DNA of 50,089 nucleotides, taken from the NCBI GenBank assembly GCA_003132425.1, contig PKXS01000096.1, positions 14,042 through 64,130 on the forward strand, written 5' to 3'. The position numbers were made by a program, and so were the translations under genes. Source of the stretch: Gammaproteobacteria bacterium. Lineage in GTDB: Bacteria > Pseudomonadota > Gammaproteobacteria > Steroidobacterales > Steroidobacteraceae. Under the pieces are notes generated by a model. The model saw only the letters and a list, made by a program, of their open reading frames with translations, was not told where the DNA came from and ran no database searches. Of this stretch, positions 35,793-45,503 are shown one piece after another; the stretch's first letter is position 1; the number at the start of each line of letters is the position of its first letter.

Positions 35793-36149
35793 ATGGCCAA
35801 TCGATTGCTGGTCCTGCGCAATATGACGGCACCTGCGGAAGCCGACGCGCCCTGGCCGGGAACTGCGGTAAGCGGTGATCCGCATACGAAGACTTGGAAT
35901 CTGCACACGTCGGACGACGGAAAGATTCTCGCCGGAATTTGGGAGTCCACCCCGGGTGTGTGGAAAATCGACTACGACGCGTGGGAGTACTGCCACCTTC
36001 TCGCGGGGCGGTGCACCATCGCGCTCGACGGCAACGCGCCGGTGGAACTGAAGACAGGCGATGTGTTCATCGTCGAAACGGGGGCGAAGGGTACGTGGAC
36101 CGTCCACGAGGCCATACGCAAGTACTACGTATTTGCGCTGGGCCACTAA
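35793..36149 (+). CDS. Cupin domain protein (DUF861-like)
   Basis: The 118-residue protein has one cupin barrel: [27 protein letters not shown] and [19 protein letters not shown] hold the two cupin motifs. In place of the usual His/Glu set it has the DUF861 pattern (W-Y/E, then G-T-W). A good AGAAGG site precedes the ATG. It stands on the plus strand and overlaps the convergent hemF stop by 4 bases. Its substrate is unknown. Confidence 0.82.
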   Translation: MANRLLVLRNMTAPAEADAPWPGTAVSGDPHTKTWNLHTSDDGKILAGIWESTPGVWKIDYDAWEYCHLLAGRCTIALDGNAPVELKTGDVFIVETGAKGTWTVHEAIRKYYVFALGH

Positions 36150-37063
36150 CCGCCGACTTCGGTCAAATAAGATCTGGGGCGCAGAAATTCCTCGTACAGG
36201 CGCGCCTCCGGCGAGCCCGGTTCCGGACGCCAATCGTAATCCCAGCGGACCAGCGGCGGCATGGACATGAGGATCGATTCGGTGCGGCCGCGCGATTGCA
36301 GGCCGAACAAGGTGCCGCGATCGCAAATGAGGTTGAACTCAACGTAGCGGCCGCGCCGGTAGAGCTGAAAATTTCGTTCCCGGTCGCCGTACAGCAGATC
36401 CTTGCGGCGTTCCACGAGCGGCATGAACGCCGGCAGAAAATGATCGCCGACGCTGCGCATGAATTCGAACGATCGCTCAAAGCCGCCTTCGTTGAGATCG
36501 TCGAAGAACAAGCCGCCGACGCCGCGGGTTTCGTTTCGATGCGGCAAGAAAAAATAGCGGTCGCACCAGTCCTTGTATCGTTCGTACACGCCTGCGCCGA
36601 ACGGCAGGCACGCGGCGCGCGCCGTTCGGTGCCAGTGCAGCACGTCCTCGTCGAACGGATAGTATGGCGTCAGATCGAAGCCACCGCCGAACCACCAAAC
36701 AGCGGGACCGCTGCGGGGCTTGGTTACTAGGTACCGGACGTTGCAGTGCGTGGTGGGAACGTAGGGATTGCGCGGATGTAAAACCAGGGACAAGCCCAGT
36801 GCTTCGAAGGGCGCGCCGGCGATTTCGGGACGTAGATTCGATGCAGTGGGCGGCATTTTGTCGCCCAAGACATGCGAGATCGAGACGCCTGCCCTCTCAA
36901 ACACGCTGCCCTCGCTCAAAATGCGGCTCTCGCCGCCGCCGCCTTCCGCTCTGGTCCAAGGATCGCGGCGGAATTTTGCCATGTCGATCCCCTCCACGGC
37001 GGCGGTTATGCGATCGTGCAGGTCATTCAAGTAGCGTTTGACTTCTGGGCCTGAGTCAGTCAT
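36146..37063 (-). CDS. hemF: Oxygen-dependent coproporphyrinogen-III oxidase
   Basis: The 305-residue protein has the aerobic HemF motifs: [56 protein letters not shown] and [20 protein letters not shown]. It makes two oxidative decarboxylations to protoporphyrinogen IX. It starts 6 bases after the topA stop and ends on the cupin stop. The C-terminal [14 protein letters not shown] is normal for the family. It is the last gene in the dprA-smg-topA-hemF run. Confidence 0.94.
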   Translation of the reverse strand: MTDSGPEVKRYLNDLHDRITAAVEGIDMAKFRRDPWTRAEGGGGESRILSEGSVFERAGVSISHVLGDKMPPTASNLRPEIAGAPFEALGLSLVLHPRNPYVPTTHCNVRYLVTKPRSGPAVWWFGGGFDLTPYYPFDEDVLHWHRTARAACLPFGAGVYERYKDWCDRYFFLPHRNETRGVGGLFFDDLNEGGFERSFEFMRSVGDHFLPAFMPLVERRKDLLYGDRERNFQLYRRGRYVEFNLICDRGTLFGLQSRGRTESILMSMPPLVRWDYDWRPEPGSPEARLYEEFLRPRSYLTEVGG

Positions 37064-37069
37064 TGCGGC

Positions 37070-39598
37070 TTACAGCTTCTTTTTTGCGTGACTCTTCTTG
37101 TTCGCCTTTTTCTTCGCCTTTGGTTTGAGCCGCGTCGCCGCAGCCGCCGCCGCGGTTTTGACGACGGATTGTTTGAGCTTGGCGGCGAGTTTCGCGGGAA
37201 CGCGCGTAGTTGTCGGGGCCGATGCCGGCTCGGTGGCGGCCGCAGGCCCTTTGGGGCCCTTCGCGTCCTTCGCGTCCTTCGCGCTCTTGCGGCCCCACTT
37301 GCCGAACTTGCGCGCCGGGGCTGCCGCCAATAGGGTCTGGCATTCCGCCAATGACAGGGACTTCGGGTCTCTATCCTTGGGAATTTTGGCGTTGCGCTTC
37401 TTATCGGTGATATAGGGCCCGTAGCGCCCGTTCAGCACCTGGATCCCCGCATCCGGAAAGTCCAGGATCAGGCGGTTCGCATCGAGGATTTCCTTCTCGC
37501 GAATGACCTCGTGCGCGCGCTCAGGCGTAATGGTGTATGGGTCGTCGATTTTGAGCGACACGTACTTGGCGCCGAATTTCACATACGGACCGAAGCGGCC
37601 GACGTTGGTCGTGATTTCCTCGCCTTTTGCGGTGGTTCCCAATTTGCGCGGCAATTTGAACAGCTCGATCGCTTCGGAATGCGTGATGACGTCCATCTTC
37701 TGCCCGGGGCGAAGGCCCGCGAACCGCGGCTTGTCCGCATCGTCCTTCGTGCCGATTTGCACGAAGGGGCCGAATCGGCCCATGCGCACGCTCATCGGTT
37801 TGCCGCTTACCGGATCCTTCCCCAAGTCCCGCGCCTGCGCGACTTCGTCGCGGCTGACGGACTTTTCAATGTGATTCACGAGCTTGATGAACGGCTTCCA
37901 AAATTTCTCCAGCAACGGCACCCATTCCTGCTCGCCGGTCGAGACCGCATCGAGCGAGTCTTCCATTTTCGCCGTGAAGTCGTAGTCGACGTAAGTCGTG
38001 AAATATTGGGTCAAGAATCGGCTGACAATCTTGCCGATGTCCGTCGCCGTGAATCGCCGGCTTTCGATATCCACGTACTGCCGGTCGCGCAGAGTAGAAA
38101 TGATCGATGCGTAGGTCGACGGACGGCCGATGCCGTATTCCTCGAGGGCCTTGACCAGAGAGGCTTCGGAGAAGCGGGGCGGCGGTTCCGTAAAGTGCTG
38201 GGTCGGCACCACGGCGGTAAGTTTGACGCGATCGCCTTCCTGCATGGGCGGCAGCACATGGTCGGAATCGTCCTGAATGACGTCGTCCATGCCTTCCTGA
38301 TAGACCGATATGTATCCGGGCTTGACCAGCGTCGAACCGTTGGCGCGCAACAAGTTGCGCTTCGCGCCATCGGCGCCCGCCAAGAAATCCACCGCCACGG
38401 TATCGAAGACTGCCGGCGCCATCTGGCAGGCCACCGTACGCTTCCAAACCAACGCGTACAGGCGATATTGATCGGGCTCAATTTTCCCTTCAATGTCGCC
38501 GGGTAAAATGCTCGCGACGGTCGGGCGGATCGCCTCGTGCGCTTCCTGCGCGTTTTTGGACTTGGTGCGATAAATGCGCGGCTCTTCGGCGAGTCCTTCT
38601 TGCCCGTAGAGCTGAACGACCACTTCGCGAATTTGACCGATGGCTTCCTGCGCAAGATTGAGCGAGTCGGTACGCATATAGGTAATGAGCCCGACCGCGC
38701 CCTGGCCGGTGTCGACGCCCTCGTAGAGCTGCTGCGCGACGCGCATGGTCTTTTGCGCGCTGAACCCGAGTTTGCGCGCCGCCTCCTGTTGCAGCGTCGA
38801 GGTCGTGAACGGGGCAGCCGGATTGCGGCGCCGCTGCTTGCGGTCGACCGCCAATACGGTGAGCTCGCCTTGCGCCGCGCCGCGCAGCGCGCGTTCCACG
38901 GCGCGCGCCTGTTGCTCGGTCGTGAAGCTGAACTGCTCGACCTTCGCGCCCTCGTACTCGACCAGTTTGCCCGGAAACTTCTGCTCCGAGTGTTCCAATT
39001 CGGCGTCGATGGTCCAGTATTCGCGGGCGACAAATGCGGCGATTTCGTCTTCGCGCTCGCATATCATGCGCAGTGCCGGACTTTGCACGCGTCCCGCCGA
39101 CAGGCCGGGCCGCACCTTCTTCCAGAGCAGCGGTGATAGATTGAAGCCCACCAAAAAATCCAACGCGCGGCGGGCCTGCTGCGCATTCACCAGGTCGACC
39201 GACAGCGCTCGCGGTTGGGCCATGGCCTCGAGCACGCCGTTCTTGGTGATTTCATAGAACACGACGCGCTGCACTTCCTTACCCTTCAATTCGCCCTGGG
39301 CCTTCAACAGTTCGTGCAGATGCCAGGAGATGGCCTCGCCCTCGCGGTCGGGGTCGGTTGCGAGATACAGGGATTTCGCCTTCTTCAGGGCACGCGAAAT
39401 GGCATCGACGTGCTTCTGGTTGCGCTCCACCACTTGATACTTCATCGCGAAGCGATGCGCGGGATCCACGGCGCCTTCCTTCGGCACCAGATCCCGAACA
39501 TGGCCGTAGGAGGCAAGAACCTCGAAGTCCTTACCGAGGTATTTCTTGATGGTCTTCGCCTTGGCAGGCGATTCCACGATAACGAGATTGCTGCTCAA
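37070..39598 (-). CDS. topA: DNA topoisomerase I with lysine-rich tail
   Basis: The 842-residue protein is a type IA topoisomerase. The Toprim motif TDPDREGEA lies at 81-89, the active-site Tyr is Tyr307 in LITYMRTDS, and the domain order is standard. Instead of the four-cysteine zinc ribbons of E. coli TopA, the C-terminal part has two or three short TopoI-C repeats (MGRFGPFVQIG, then VGRFGPYVKFG, then NGRYGPYITDKK) without Cys pairs, and a tail of Lys, Ala and Pro from about residue 750. It relaxes negative supercoils. It follows smg by 6 bases. Confidence 0.95.
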   Translation of the reverse strand: MSSNLVIVESPAKAKTIKKYLGKDFEVLASYGHVRDLVPKEGAVDPAHRFAMKYQVVERNQKHVDAISRALKKAKSLYLATDPDREGEAISWHLHELLKAQGELKGKEVQRVVFYEITKNGVLEAMAQPRALSVDLVNAQQARRALDFLVGFNLSPLLWKKVRPGLSAGRVQSPALRMICEREDEIAAFVAREYWTIDAELEHSEQKFPGKLVEYEGAKVEQFSFTTEQQARAVERALRGAAQGELTVLAVDRKQRRRNPAAPFTTSTLQQEAARKLGFSAQKTMRVAQQLYEGVDTGQGAVGLITYMRTDSLNLAQEAIGQIREVVVQLYGQEGLAEEPRIYRTKSKNAQEAHEAIRPTVASILPGDIEGKIEPDQYRLYALVWKRTVACQMAPAVFDTVAVDFLAGADGAKRNLLRANGSTLVKPGYISVYQEGMDDVIQDDSDHVLPPMQEGDRVKLTAVVPTQHFTEPPPRFSEASLVKALEEYGIGRPSTYASIISTLRDRQYVDIESRRFTATDIGKIVSRFLTQYFTTYVDYDFTAKMEDSLDAVSTGEQEWVPLLEKFWKPFIKLVNHIEKSVSRDEVAQARDLGKDPVSGKPMSVRMGRFGPFVQIGTKDDADKPRFAGLRPGQKMDVITHSEAIELFKLPRKLGTTAKGEEITTNVGRFGPYVKFGAKYVSLKIDDPYTITPERAHEVIREKEILDANRLILDFPDAGIQVLNGRYGPYITDKKRNAKIPKDRDPKSLSLAECQTLLAAAPARKFGKWGRKSAKDAKDAKGPKGPAAATEPASAPTTTRVPAKLAAKLKQSVVKTAAAAAATRLKPKAKKKANKKSHAKKKL

Positions 39599-39604
39599 AG
39601 TCGT

Positions 39605-40078
39605 CTAATGCAGGGCGTCGGAGCGCTCTTCGAAGACCAGGTCTTCCATCTGCGCGTAAGCTGATTCTTGGCCAGGCTGGCTGAAGAGCACCATCAGGAC
39701 GACCCATTTCACTTGTTCTACGTCTATTTCGTCTGCCTCGAGCGCCATCAAGCGGTCGATGACGACCTCGCGCTGGGTACCGGAGAGTATTCGCACATTT
39801 TCCAGATACATCAGATAGCCCCGCACGTCCGTGTCGAGACGCAGCAGCTCTTGACCGCTGAAAACGCGCACGGCGCGCGCAGTGGCTTCGGCAACTTTGC
39901 CCAACTGTTCGCCGGAAAGGCCGTCCAGCCATTCCAGGGCGCGCTCGATGTCGGGCTCCGCAAATCCAGCCTTGTCCAACTCGAGTTTCAAAGTATCGCG
40001 ATCCGGCCGCGGTTCATCGTCGGCGCTCATGTAATTCTCGAAGAGATAGATGAGTAAATCGAGAACGTTATCTTTCAC
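39605..40078 (-). CDS. smg: Smg family protein (DUF494)
   Basis: The 157-residue protein starts MKDNVLDLLIYLFENYM and carries the Smg helices (LDKAGFAEPDIERALEWLDGL, then RVFSGQELLRLDTDVRGYLMYLE, then VDRLMALEADEIDVEQVKWVVLMVLFSQ region). It lies between dprA and topA in many gammaproteobacteria, as here. It overlaps dprA by 4 bases. Its function is unknown. Confidence 0.92.
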   Translation of the reverse strand: MKDNVLDLLIYLFENYMSADDEPRPDRDTLKLELDKAGFAEPDIERALEWLDGLSGEQLGKVAEATARAVRVFSGQELLRLDTDVRGYLMYLENVRILSGTQREVVIDRLMALEADEIDVEQVKWVVLMVLFSQPGQESAYAQMEDLVFEERSDALH

Positions 40079-41202
40079 CTCCGGCTCCTAACGACTCGGG
40101 AGTAGCGGCCCCCGGGGGCGGCCTGAACGTGGCCTTCGAGCTCGAGGATCAGCATCATCGAGGACACGGCTTCTGGTTTGAATCCGGTACGAACGACTAA
40201 CACATCGAGGTCCACGGGATCAAAGCCGAGCGCATCTAACAAGATTTTGTGATCCTTGTCCATGCCCGCTTCAAGGGCGTGCGGTGAAAACCGGTCCGCA
40301 TCCAAGGCCGGACCGCCGGCGAAAAAGGCGGAAAAGTTCAACTCGCTCAATATGTCATCCGCCGTTTCGGTCAATTTTGCCCCTTGCCGGATCAGTTGGT
40401 GGCAGCCGCGGCTCAAGGGATTGTGGATCGAGCCCGGAATGGCGAACACCTCCCTGCCTGCCTCGCCGGCGTGTCGAGCGGTGATCAAGGAGCCGCTGCG
40501 GCGAGCCGCTTCGACCACCAAAGTGCCGAGGCTCAAGCCCGCGATGATACGGTTACGCTGCGGAAAGTTGCCGCGCCGTGGCGCAGTTCCGAGCGGAAAT
40601 TCGCTGATCAAGGCGCCCCGCTGTTGGATTTCTTCCGCGAGCTTTGCGTGGTCGCGAGGATAAATGACGTCGAGGCCCGTGCCGAGGACGGCAAGAGTGA
40701 CTCCCGACGCCGCCAGAGCGCCGCGATGCGCCGCAGCGTCGATACCCACGGCCAGCCCGCTGGTGATTCCCAGGCCGCGCTCAGCGAGATACTCCGCGAA
40801 AGCGAACGCGGTCTCGCTTCCCTGCGCCGTGGGATTGCGGCTGCCGACCACGGCGAGCTGCGGATCGCTCAGAGCATCGAGGTTGCCGGCCACGTACAGC
40901 GCGATGGGACGACCCTGCAACGTGCGCAGCAATTTCGGGTAGCGTGGATCCGTGAAGGGCACGAGATGGTGACGCGCGTCCTTGAGCCAATCTTCTTCCG
41001 CGCTACTGGGGCCGGCAGCGGCGCTGCGCAAATATTCGCGCGCGGCGTCGGATATGCCGGCGCGGGCGCGCAAGCTATCGGACGCATTAATTACGCCGCC
41101 GGCTTGTCCCAAGGTTTCGAGCGCGGTGATGAGCGCCGGCACATCCAGTGCAGGCGCGCGCGTGAGCGTCACCCAAGCAAGCGTATCGTCGCCATGCGGC
41201 AT
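40075..41202 (-). CDS. dprA: DNA-processing protein A
   Basis: The 375-residue protein has the Rossmann-fold DprA core: VVGSRNPTAQGSE, then TSGLAVGIDAAAHRGAL, and ALISEFPLGTAPRRGNFPQRN with the conserved RNRIIAGLS. An N-terminal SAM-like domain and a C-terminal winged helix (about 310-370) flank it. DprA loads RecA on single-stranded DNA during natural transformation. Its start is 69 bases from the LysM gene stop. No other competence gene is in the window. Confidence 0.94.
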   Translation of the reverse strand: MPHGDDTLAWVTLTRAPALDVPALITALETLGQAGGVINASDSLRARAGISDAAREYLRSAAAGPSSAEEDWLKDARHHLVPFTDPRYPKLLRTLQGRPIALYVAGNLDALSDPQLAVVGSRNPTAQGSETAFAFAEYLAERGLGITSGLAVGIDAAAHRGALAASGVTLAVLGTGLDVIYPRDHAKLAEEIQQRGALISEFPLGTAPRRGNFPQRNRIIAGLSLGTLVVEAARRSGSLITARHAGEAGREVFAIPGSIHNPLSRGCHQLIRQGAKLTETADDILSELNFSAFFAGGPALDADRFSPHALEAGMDKDHKILLDALGFDPVDLDVLVVRTGFKPEAVSSMMLILELEGHVQAAPGGRYSRVVRSRR

Positions 41203-41271
41203 TCGCGCATTATCGCGTAAACGCCGTGCATGCGCCGTTTATCGATCCGGCGGCAACGTGCAGATAGGAGC

Positions 41272-42465
41272 TTAGGGGTTCTCGACTCGATCGGCGACGC
41301 GAATGATGTTCTTCGCTTCCATGATCAAACCGTAGCTCATGCGATCAAAGGTCTTGAACACCATGAATGTCCCGGTCCGCTCATCGGGCAGGCGCACGCT
41401 GGCGGCAATCAATCGTGAATCCCCACGCAAAAAGCCCTTGTTCTGCGTGTCGCGAATGGTATCGCCGTTCTGAAATACCGCGAGCACGGTGCCGGGCACG
41501 AGGCCATCCTGAGCACCACGGTTGATCACCACGACTTGGTACTGGCCGATGACGGTCACGCCGTCGGAAACCGCCATGATGCGCCCGCTGATCTTGGACT
41601 TCGGCGGGGTCGGGACGAAATCTAACGGCACCTCGACGCCGCTCGCGAATAATTTGTCGCCCGTTTCGGTCTCGCGGACCGAGTCGGTCATGATCAGGGT
41701 TGCCGGATCGCCGACGCGGGTAACGCGGCCCGCTCCGTTATAGATACCGTCGTAACCCACGATCCGGTTGTCGTCCGGGTCGCGCAGCGGGTCGCCGATG
41801 CGTACGACGTTGTAGTGCGTGCCGAGTTCTACGGGGCTTGTAAACCCTCGCGCGTACAAGGTGTCATCGTCGGCCATGACCACGTGCGAATCGCGAGCCG
41901 CGACCACGTACGGCGCGACTTTGATTTCTTCCTTCGACAACACCGTGGGCTTGGACATAAAGGCCGCCACGGCCGCGTACGGAATAGTGGTTACCGCCCC
42001 TTCGAGCGGCTCACTGCGTATCCGCGGCATAACCCGCGCGGAGTCTCCACGCTGCAGCAATATTTGGGGCTTACCTTCGATGTAGACCAGCCGCAAGGTA
42101 TCGCCCGGATAGATCAGGTGCGGGTTCTGAACTTGCGGATTGACCTGCCAGATCTCGGGCCAATACCAAGGATCGCGCAAAAAGACCTTGGCGATGCCCC
42201 ATAGGGTATCGCCGCGCTTGACGACGTAGCTGTCCGGGGCGTTCGGCGCCAGGGCTATCCCGCCCGCGGGCGCTTCGCTGCTCGGCGCGGCAGGCCCCGC
42301 ATCGACCGCCGCTTCCATCGCCGTGCGGTCATCGCCGACGGGGGCGCCCACCACGGCGGGTTCGGGCGTCGCTAGGGGTGCTTGGCTTTCCATCGGCCGT
42401 TCCGATCGGCATCCGGCGGCCAGCGCTATGGTAAGAGACAGGGCAATTAATCGGTGACCTTGCAT
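41272..42465 (-). CDS. LysM peptidoglycan-binding lipoprotein
   Basis: The 397-residue protein has a signal peptide ending in LAAGC (Cys19), so a lipoprotein is likely. One LysM domain lies at about 78-130 (YVVKRGDTLWGIAKVFLRD, then IWQVNPQVQNP). The rest is a long beta-rich domain of a family that often sits next to dprA. It probably binds peptidoglycan in the periplasm. A promoter for it would lie between its start and def; none is clear on this strand. The family is known in gammaproteobacteria but its function is not settled. Confidence 0.88.
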   Translation of the reverse strand: MQGHRLIALSLTIALAAGCRSERPMESQAPLATPEPAVVGAPVGDDRTAMEAAVDAGPAAPSSEAPAGGIALAPNAPDSYVVKRGDTLWGIAKVFLRDPWYWPEIWQVNPQVQNPHLIYPGDTLRLVYIEGKPQILLQRGDSARVMPRIRSEPLEGAVTTIPYAAVAAFMSKPTVLSKEEIKVAPYVVAARDSHVVMADDDTLYARGFTSPVELGTHYNVVRIGDPLRDPDDNRIVGYDGIYNGAGRVTRVGDPATLIMTDSVRETETGDKLFASGVEVPLDFVPTPPKSKISGRIMAVSDGVTVIGQYQVVVINRGAQDGLVPGTVLAVFQNGDTIRDTQNKGFLRGDSRLIAASVRLPDERTGTFMVFKTFDRMSYGLIMEAKNIIRVADRVENP

Positions 42466-42508
42466 TCGCTTCGCTCCCTTGAGTCAAGCCTTATGGTGCA
42501 GGTCTGGC

Positions 42509-42517
42509 TGGTATAAT
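42509..42517 (+). promoter_or_regulatory. Extended -10 promoter of the def-ntrX operon
   Basis: TGGTATAAT is a full extended -10 (TG-n-TATAAT) on the plus strand. There is no good -35 at 17 bases, as is common for this type. The predicted start near 42524 leaves a leader of about 140 bases before def at 42667. The leader has no other structure that I can support. Confidence 0.6.
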
Positions 42518-42666
42518 GCCGACCTGCCGCCAAGACTTATGACGTATCGCCCATTTCTGCCGATTGCCGGTGCTGTGCGCGCCGCGCAATGAGCATTAAG
42601 TTAAGCAGCGGCGGAACTTTAGCAACATTCTTAAGCCAAAAACACGATATTGCTCTCATAACTCCC

Positions 42667-43206
42667 ATGACAAAGCTCGCAATTCTGGAGTACCCCGACC
42701 CTCGCTTACGGAAGACGGCGGCTCCCATCCAAAAAGTTGATGATGCAGTGCGGCAATTAGCGGATAGCATGCTGGAGACCATGTACGCCGCGAATGGCGT
42801 CGGTCTGGCGGCCACCCAAGTGGATGTGCACAAGCGATTACTGGTGCTGGACATCAGCGAAGAGCGCAATCAGCCATTAGTGCTCATCAACCCCGAGATT
42901 CTCAAGGCCGAGGGCCTTGCCCCTGCGGAAGAGGGCTGTTTGTCGCTACCGGGTATCTACGACAAATTGTCGCGCGCAACTCATATCCGCGTGCGTGCGT
43001 TGGGCCGCGACGGCCAGCCCTTCGAAATGGACGCGGAAGGCCTGCTGGCGGTGTGCATTCAGCATGAGATGGATCATTTGGAAGGCAAGCTTTTCGTCGA
43101 CTACCTCTCTGAACTGAAACGTCAGCTGATTCGCCGGCGCTTGGAAAAAGAGCGTAAACAGCGCTCGACGCCGAGCGAAACCCGCGCTTCCGCGCCGGCT
43201 CTTTGA
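42667..43206 (+). CDS. def: Peptide deformylase
   Basis: The 179-residue protein has the three metal motifs: [17 protein letters not shown] (Cys ligand) and [12 protein letters not shown] (two His ligands and catalytic Glu). It removes the formyl group from new proteins. The ATG at 42667 gives [19 protein letters not shown], as expected for the family; an ATG at 42589 gives 26 extra residues that look wrong. The end carries a charged tail. It starts the def-fmt pair, and fmt begins 3 bases after its stop. Confidence 0.94.
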   Translation: MTKLAILEYPDPRLRKTAAPIQKVDDAVRQLADSMLETMYAANGVGLAATQVDVHKRLLVLDISEERNQPLVLINPEILKAEGLAPAEEGCLSLPGIYDKLSRATHIRVRALGRDGQPFEMDAEGLLAVCIQHEMDHLEGKLFVDYLSELKRQLIRRRLEKERKQRSTPSETRASAPAL

Positions 43207-43209
43207 GTC

Positions 43210-44181
43210 TTGAGCGCCGCTTCGAGGTTCTTGAAGCTGGGCTTCGCCGGCACGCCGGAATTCGCGGTTCCGGCGCTCGAGGCATTGCTGCGCACCCGGC
43301 ACACCGTGCACGCGGTATTCACACAGCCGGATCGTCCGGCGGGCCGCGGCCAGGCGCTGCACGCCAGCGCCGTCAAGCGGCGCTCGCTCGAGCTGGGACT
43401 CCCCGTCCATCAACCCGTCAGTTTCAAATTACCCGAAACGCTATCGGTGTTGCGGGCCTTGAGTTTGGATGCCTTGATCGTGGTTGCCTACGGCTTGCTC
43501 TTGCCGCCGGATGCCTTGAGCGCGCCGGCGCTCGGTTGCTTCAACATCCATGCTTCACTATTGCCGCGGTGGCGGGGAGCCGCGCCGATTCAGCGCGCTC
43601 TGTTGGCGGGAGATTCGACGACCGGGGTGAGCATCATGCGCATGGAAGCCGGCCTCGATAGCGGACCTCTGCTGGCGAGCCGCGCCATCGATATTGGGTC
43701 ACGAGAGACGGCGAAAACCCTCAACGACCGGCTCGCGCTGCTGGGCGGCGAACTGATCTGCGAGGCCATGGACGCGCTCGCCTGCGGCAGTGCCCGCGAA
43801 GCGCCGCAGCGTACCGACGGGGTAATCTATGCCGGCAAAATCGCAAAAACCGAGGCTCTGATCGATTGGCAAGAGGACGCGGCCGCGATTGAGCGGCGGG
43901 TCCGCGCCTTCTATCCATCGCCGATCGCCGAAACCAGGCTGCATGGCGCGCAGTTGCGCCTCTGGGAAGCCGAGCTGGCAGGCTGCGGCTTGATCGGGCC
44001 CGCGAGCGCGCAGGCCGTTCCGGGGACGGTGATTGGGATCTCGCCTGCCGGTATCGATGTGGCTTGCGGCCGCGGCGCTCTTAAACTGACTCGCCTGCAG
44101 CTTGCCGGGCGCAAGCCGCTCGCCGCCGAAGAATTCATCAAGGCACAGCGACTCGAGGGTGCCAGATTCACGGGCTCATGA
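43210..44181 (+). CDS. fmt: Methionyl-tRNA formyltransferase
   Basis: The 323-residue protein has LGFAGTPEFAVPALEAL, FNIHASLLPRWRGAAPIQRAL (catalytic His and SLLPRWRGAAPI) and the C-terminal domain of the family. It adds a formyl group to Met-tRNAfMet. The TTG at 43210 is the upstream start; TTG codons soon after could serve too. It is 3 bases after def and overlaps rsmB by ATGA. Confidence 0.93.
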   Translation: MSAASRFLKLGFAGTPEFAVPALEALLRTRHTVHAVFTQPDRPAGRGQALHASAVKRRSLELGLPVHQPVSFKLPETLSVLRALSLDALIVVAYGLLLPPDALSAPALGCFNIHASLLPRWRGAAPIQRALLAGDSTTGVSIMRMEAGLDSGPLLASRAIDIGSRETAKTLNDRLALLGGELICEAMDALACGSAREAPQRTDGVIYAGKIAKTEALIDWQEDAAAIERRVRAFYPSPIAETRLHGAQLRLWEAELAGCGLIGPASAQAVPGTVIGISPAGIDVACGRGALKLTRLQLAGRKPLAAEEFIKAQRLEGARFTGS

Positions 44182-45503
44182 AACCCGGCGCCGCGAGCGC
44201 GCGTTCTGTGGCCGCATACGCGGTGGCGCGAATTCTGCGCGAAGGCGTGACCCTCGAGGCGGCACTGCAGGATGCGTTGGCCGCTGCTGCGGCGACGCTC
44301 GGGCCGTCGGTGCGATCCTTAGCCTACGGGGCTGTCCGCGGGTACTACCGGCATGAAGCCATTCTCGGTCGCCTACTCTCGACGCCCGTTCGGTCCCTCG
44401 ATTTCCTGGTGCGCGCCTTGCTGTCCGTCGCGCTGTTTGAGCTCGAGGACGCGCGCACGCCCGAGTATGCCGTGGTCGATGCTGCGGTCAAGACCGCTAA
44501 GAGCACCGACGCCGTGCGCGCGGCGGGCCTCGTCAACGCGGTGCTGCGGCGCTACTTGCGCGAACGCAAGACCATCGATGCGGACATCGCGAGCAAGCCG
44601 GCCGAGCGCCACGCAGCGCCGATTTGGCTTGCCGATCGCCTACGTGCCGACTGGCCCGTGCGCTGGACGCAGCTGCTGGCGGCAGGCGATGTCCAGGCGC
44701 CGATGTGGCTGCGGGTCAATCCACGGCACGCCACTGCCGAAGAATATCTGCAAGAGTTGCGCACGTCGGGTATCGGCGCCCGCGCGCAGCACCGCGTTCC
44801 TCAGGCGCTGATGCTCGACTCGCCCTGCGACGTGCACGAGTTGCCGGGTTTCGCCGAAGGCTGGGTATCCGTGCAGGATTTGGCGGCCCAATGCGTGGCG
44901 TTTCCCTTGCAGTTGGCGGCAGGCCAGCGCGTGCTCGATGCCTGCGCGGCACCGGGCGGCAAAACCGCGCTCATGGCGGAGCGCGAGCCGGATCTCGCGA
45001 GGCTGGTCGCCGTCGATATCGACTCCAAGCGCCTCGCGCGAGTTCAGGAGAACCTGGCGCGCGGGAATTTGCGGGCGGAGCTCATCGCGGCGGATGCCGG
45101 CGCTCCGGGGGCATGGTGGGACGGCGTGCCGTTCGATCGAATTTTACTCGACGCGCCTTGTTCGGCGCTTGGCGTCATTCGCCGGCATCCGGATATACGT
45201 CTGCGCAAATCCCCGTCCGAGATCGACAAATTACCGTTTGTACAGGCGCGCTTGCTCGCCTCGGCTTGGGCTATGCTGGCGCCAGGCGGGCGGCTGGTCT
45301 ACGTCACTTGCACCGTTACTCGCAGCGAAAACCGCGATGTCATTGCAGCTTTTTTACAAGGGACCCCGGATGCAAGCATCGTTCCGGCAGAGGCATGGGA
45401 CCATTGGCCCGGTTTCGGCGAGGCGGATGATTTTGGGCGCCAAATCCTTCCGGGTGAGGCGGGTGCCGACGGCTTCTATTATGCTGCCTTGACCAAGCAA
45501 TGA
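44178..45503 (+). CDS. rsmB: 16S rRNA (cytosine(967)-C5)-methyltransferase
   Basis: The 441-residue protein has an N-terminal NusB-like domain (about 1-140) and a C-terminal SAM domain: DACAAPGGKTALMAE, DAPCSALGVIRRHPD (catalytic Cys) and YVTCTVTRSENRDV (second Cys). It methylates C967 in 16S rRNA. It overlaps fmt and the DUF4390 gene by ATGA on each side. Length and motifs are normal. Confidence 0.94.
   Translation: MKPGAASARSVAAYAVARILREGVTLEAALQDALAAAAATLGPSVRSLAYGAVRGYYRHEAILGRLLSTPVRSLDFLVRALLSVALFELEDARTPEYAVVDAAVKTAKSTDAVRAAGLVNAVLRRYLRERKTIDADIASKPAERHAAPIWLADRLRADWPVRWTQLLAAGDVQAPMWLRVNPRHATAEEYLQELRTSGIGARAQHRVPQALMLDSPCDVHELPGFAEGWVSVQDLAAQCVAFPLQLAAGQRVLDACAAPGGKTALMAEREPDLARLVAVDIDSKRLARVQENLARGNLRAELIAADAGAPGAWWDGVPFDRILLDAPCSALGVIRRHPDIRLRKSPSEIDKLPFVQARLLASAWAMLAPGGRLVYVTCTVTRSENRDVIAAFLQGTPDASIVPAEAWDHWPGFGEADDFGRQILPGEAGADGFYYAALTKQ

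Noticed and set aside
42613-42634. RpoE-type promoter GGAACTT with TCTTAA before def
   Set aside because: The spacer is only 9 bases, too short for this promoter class.
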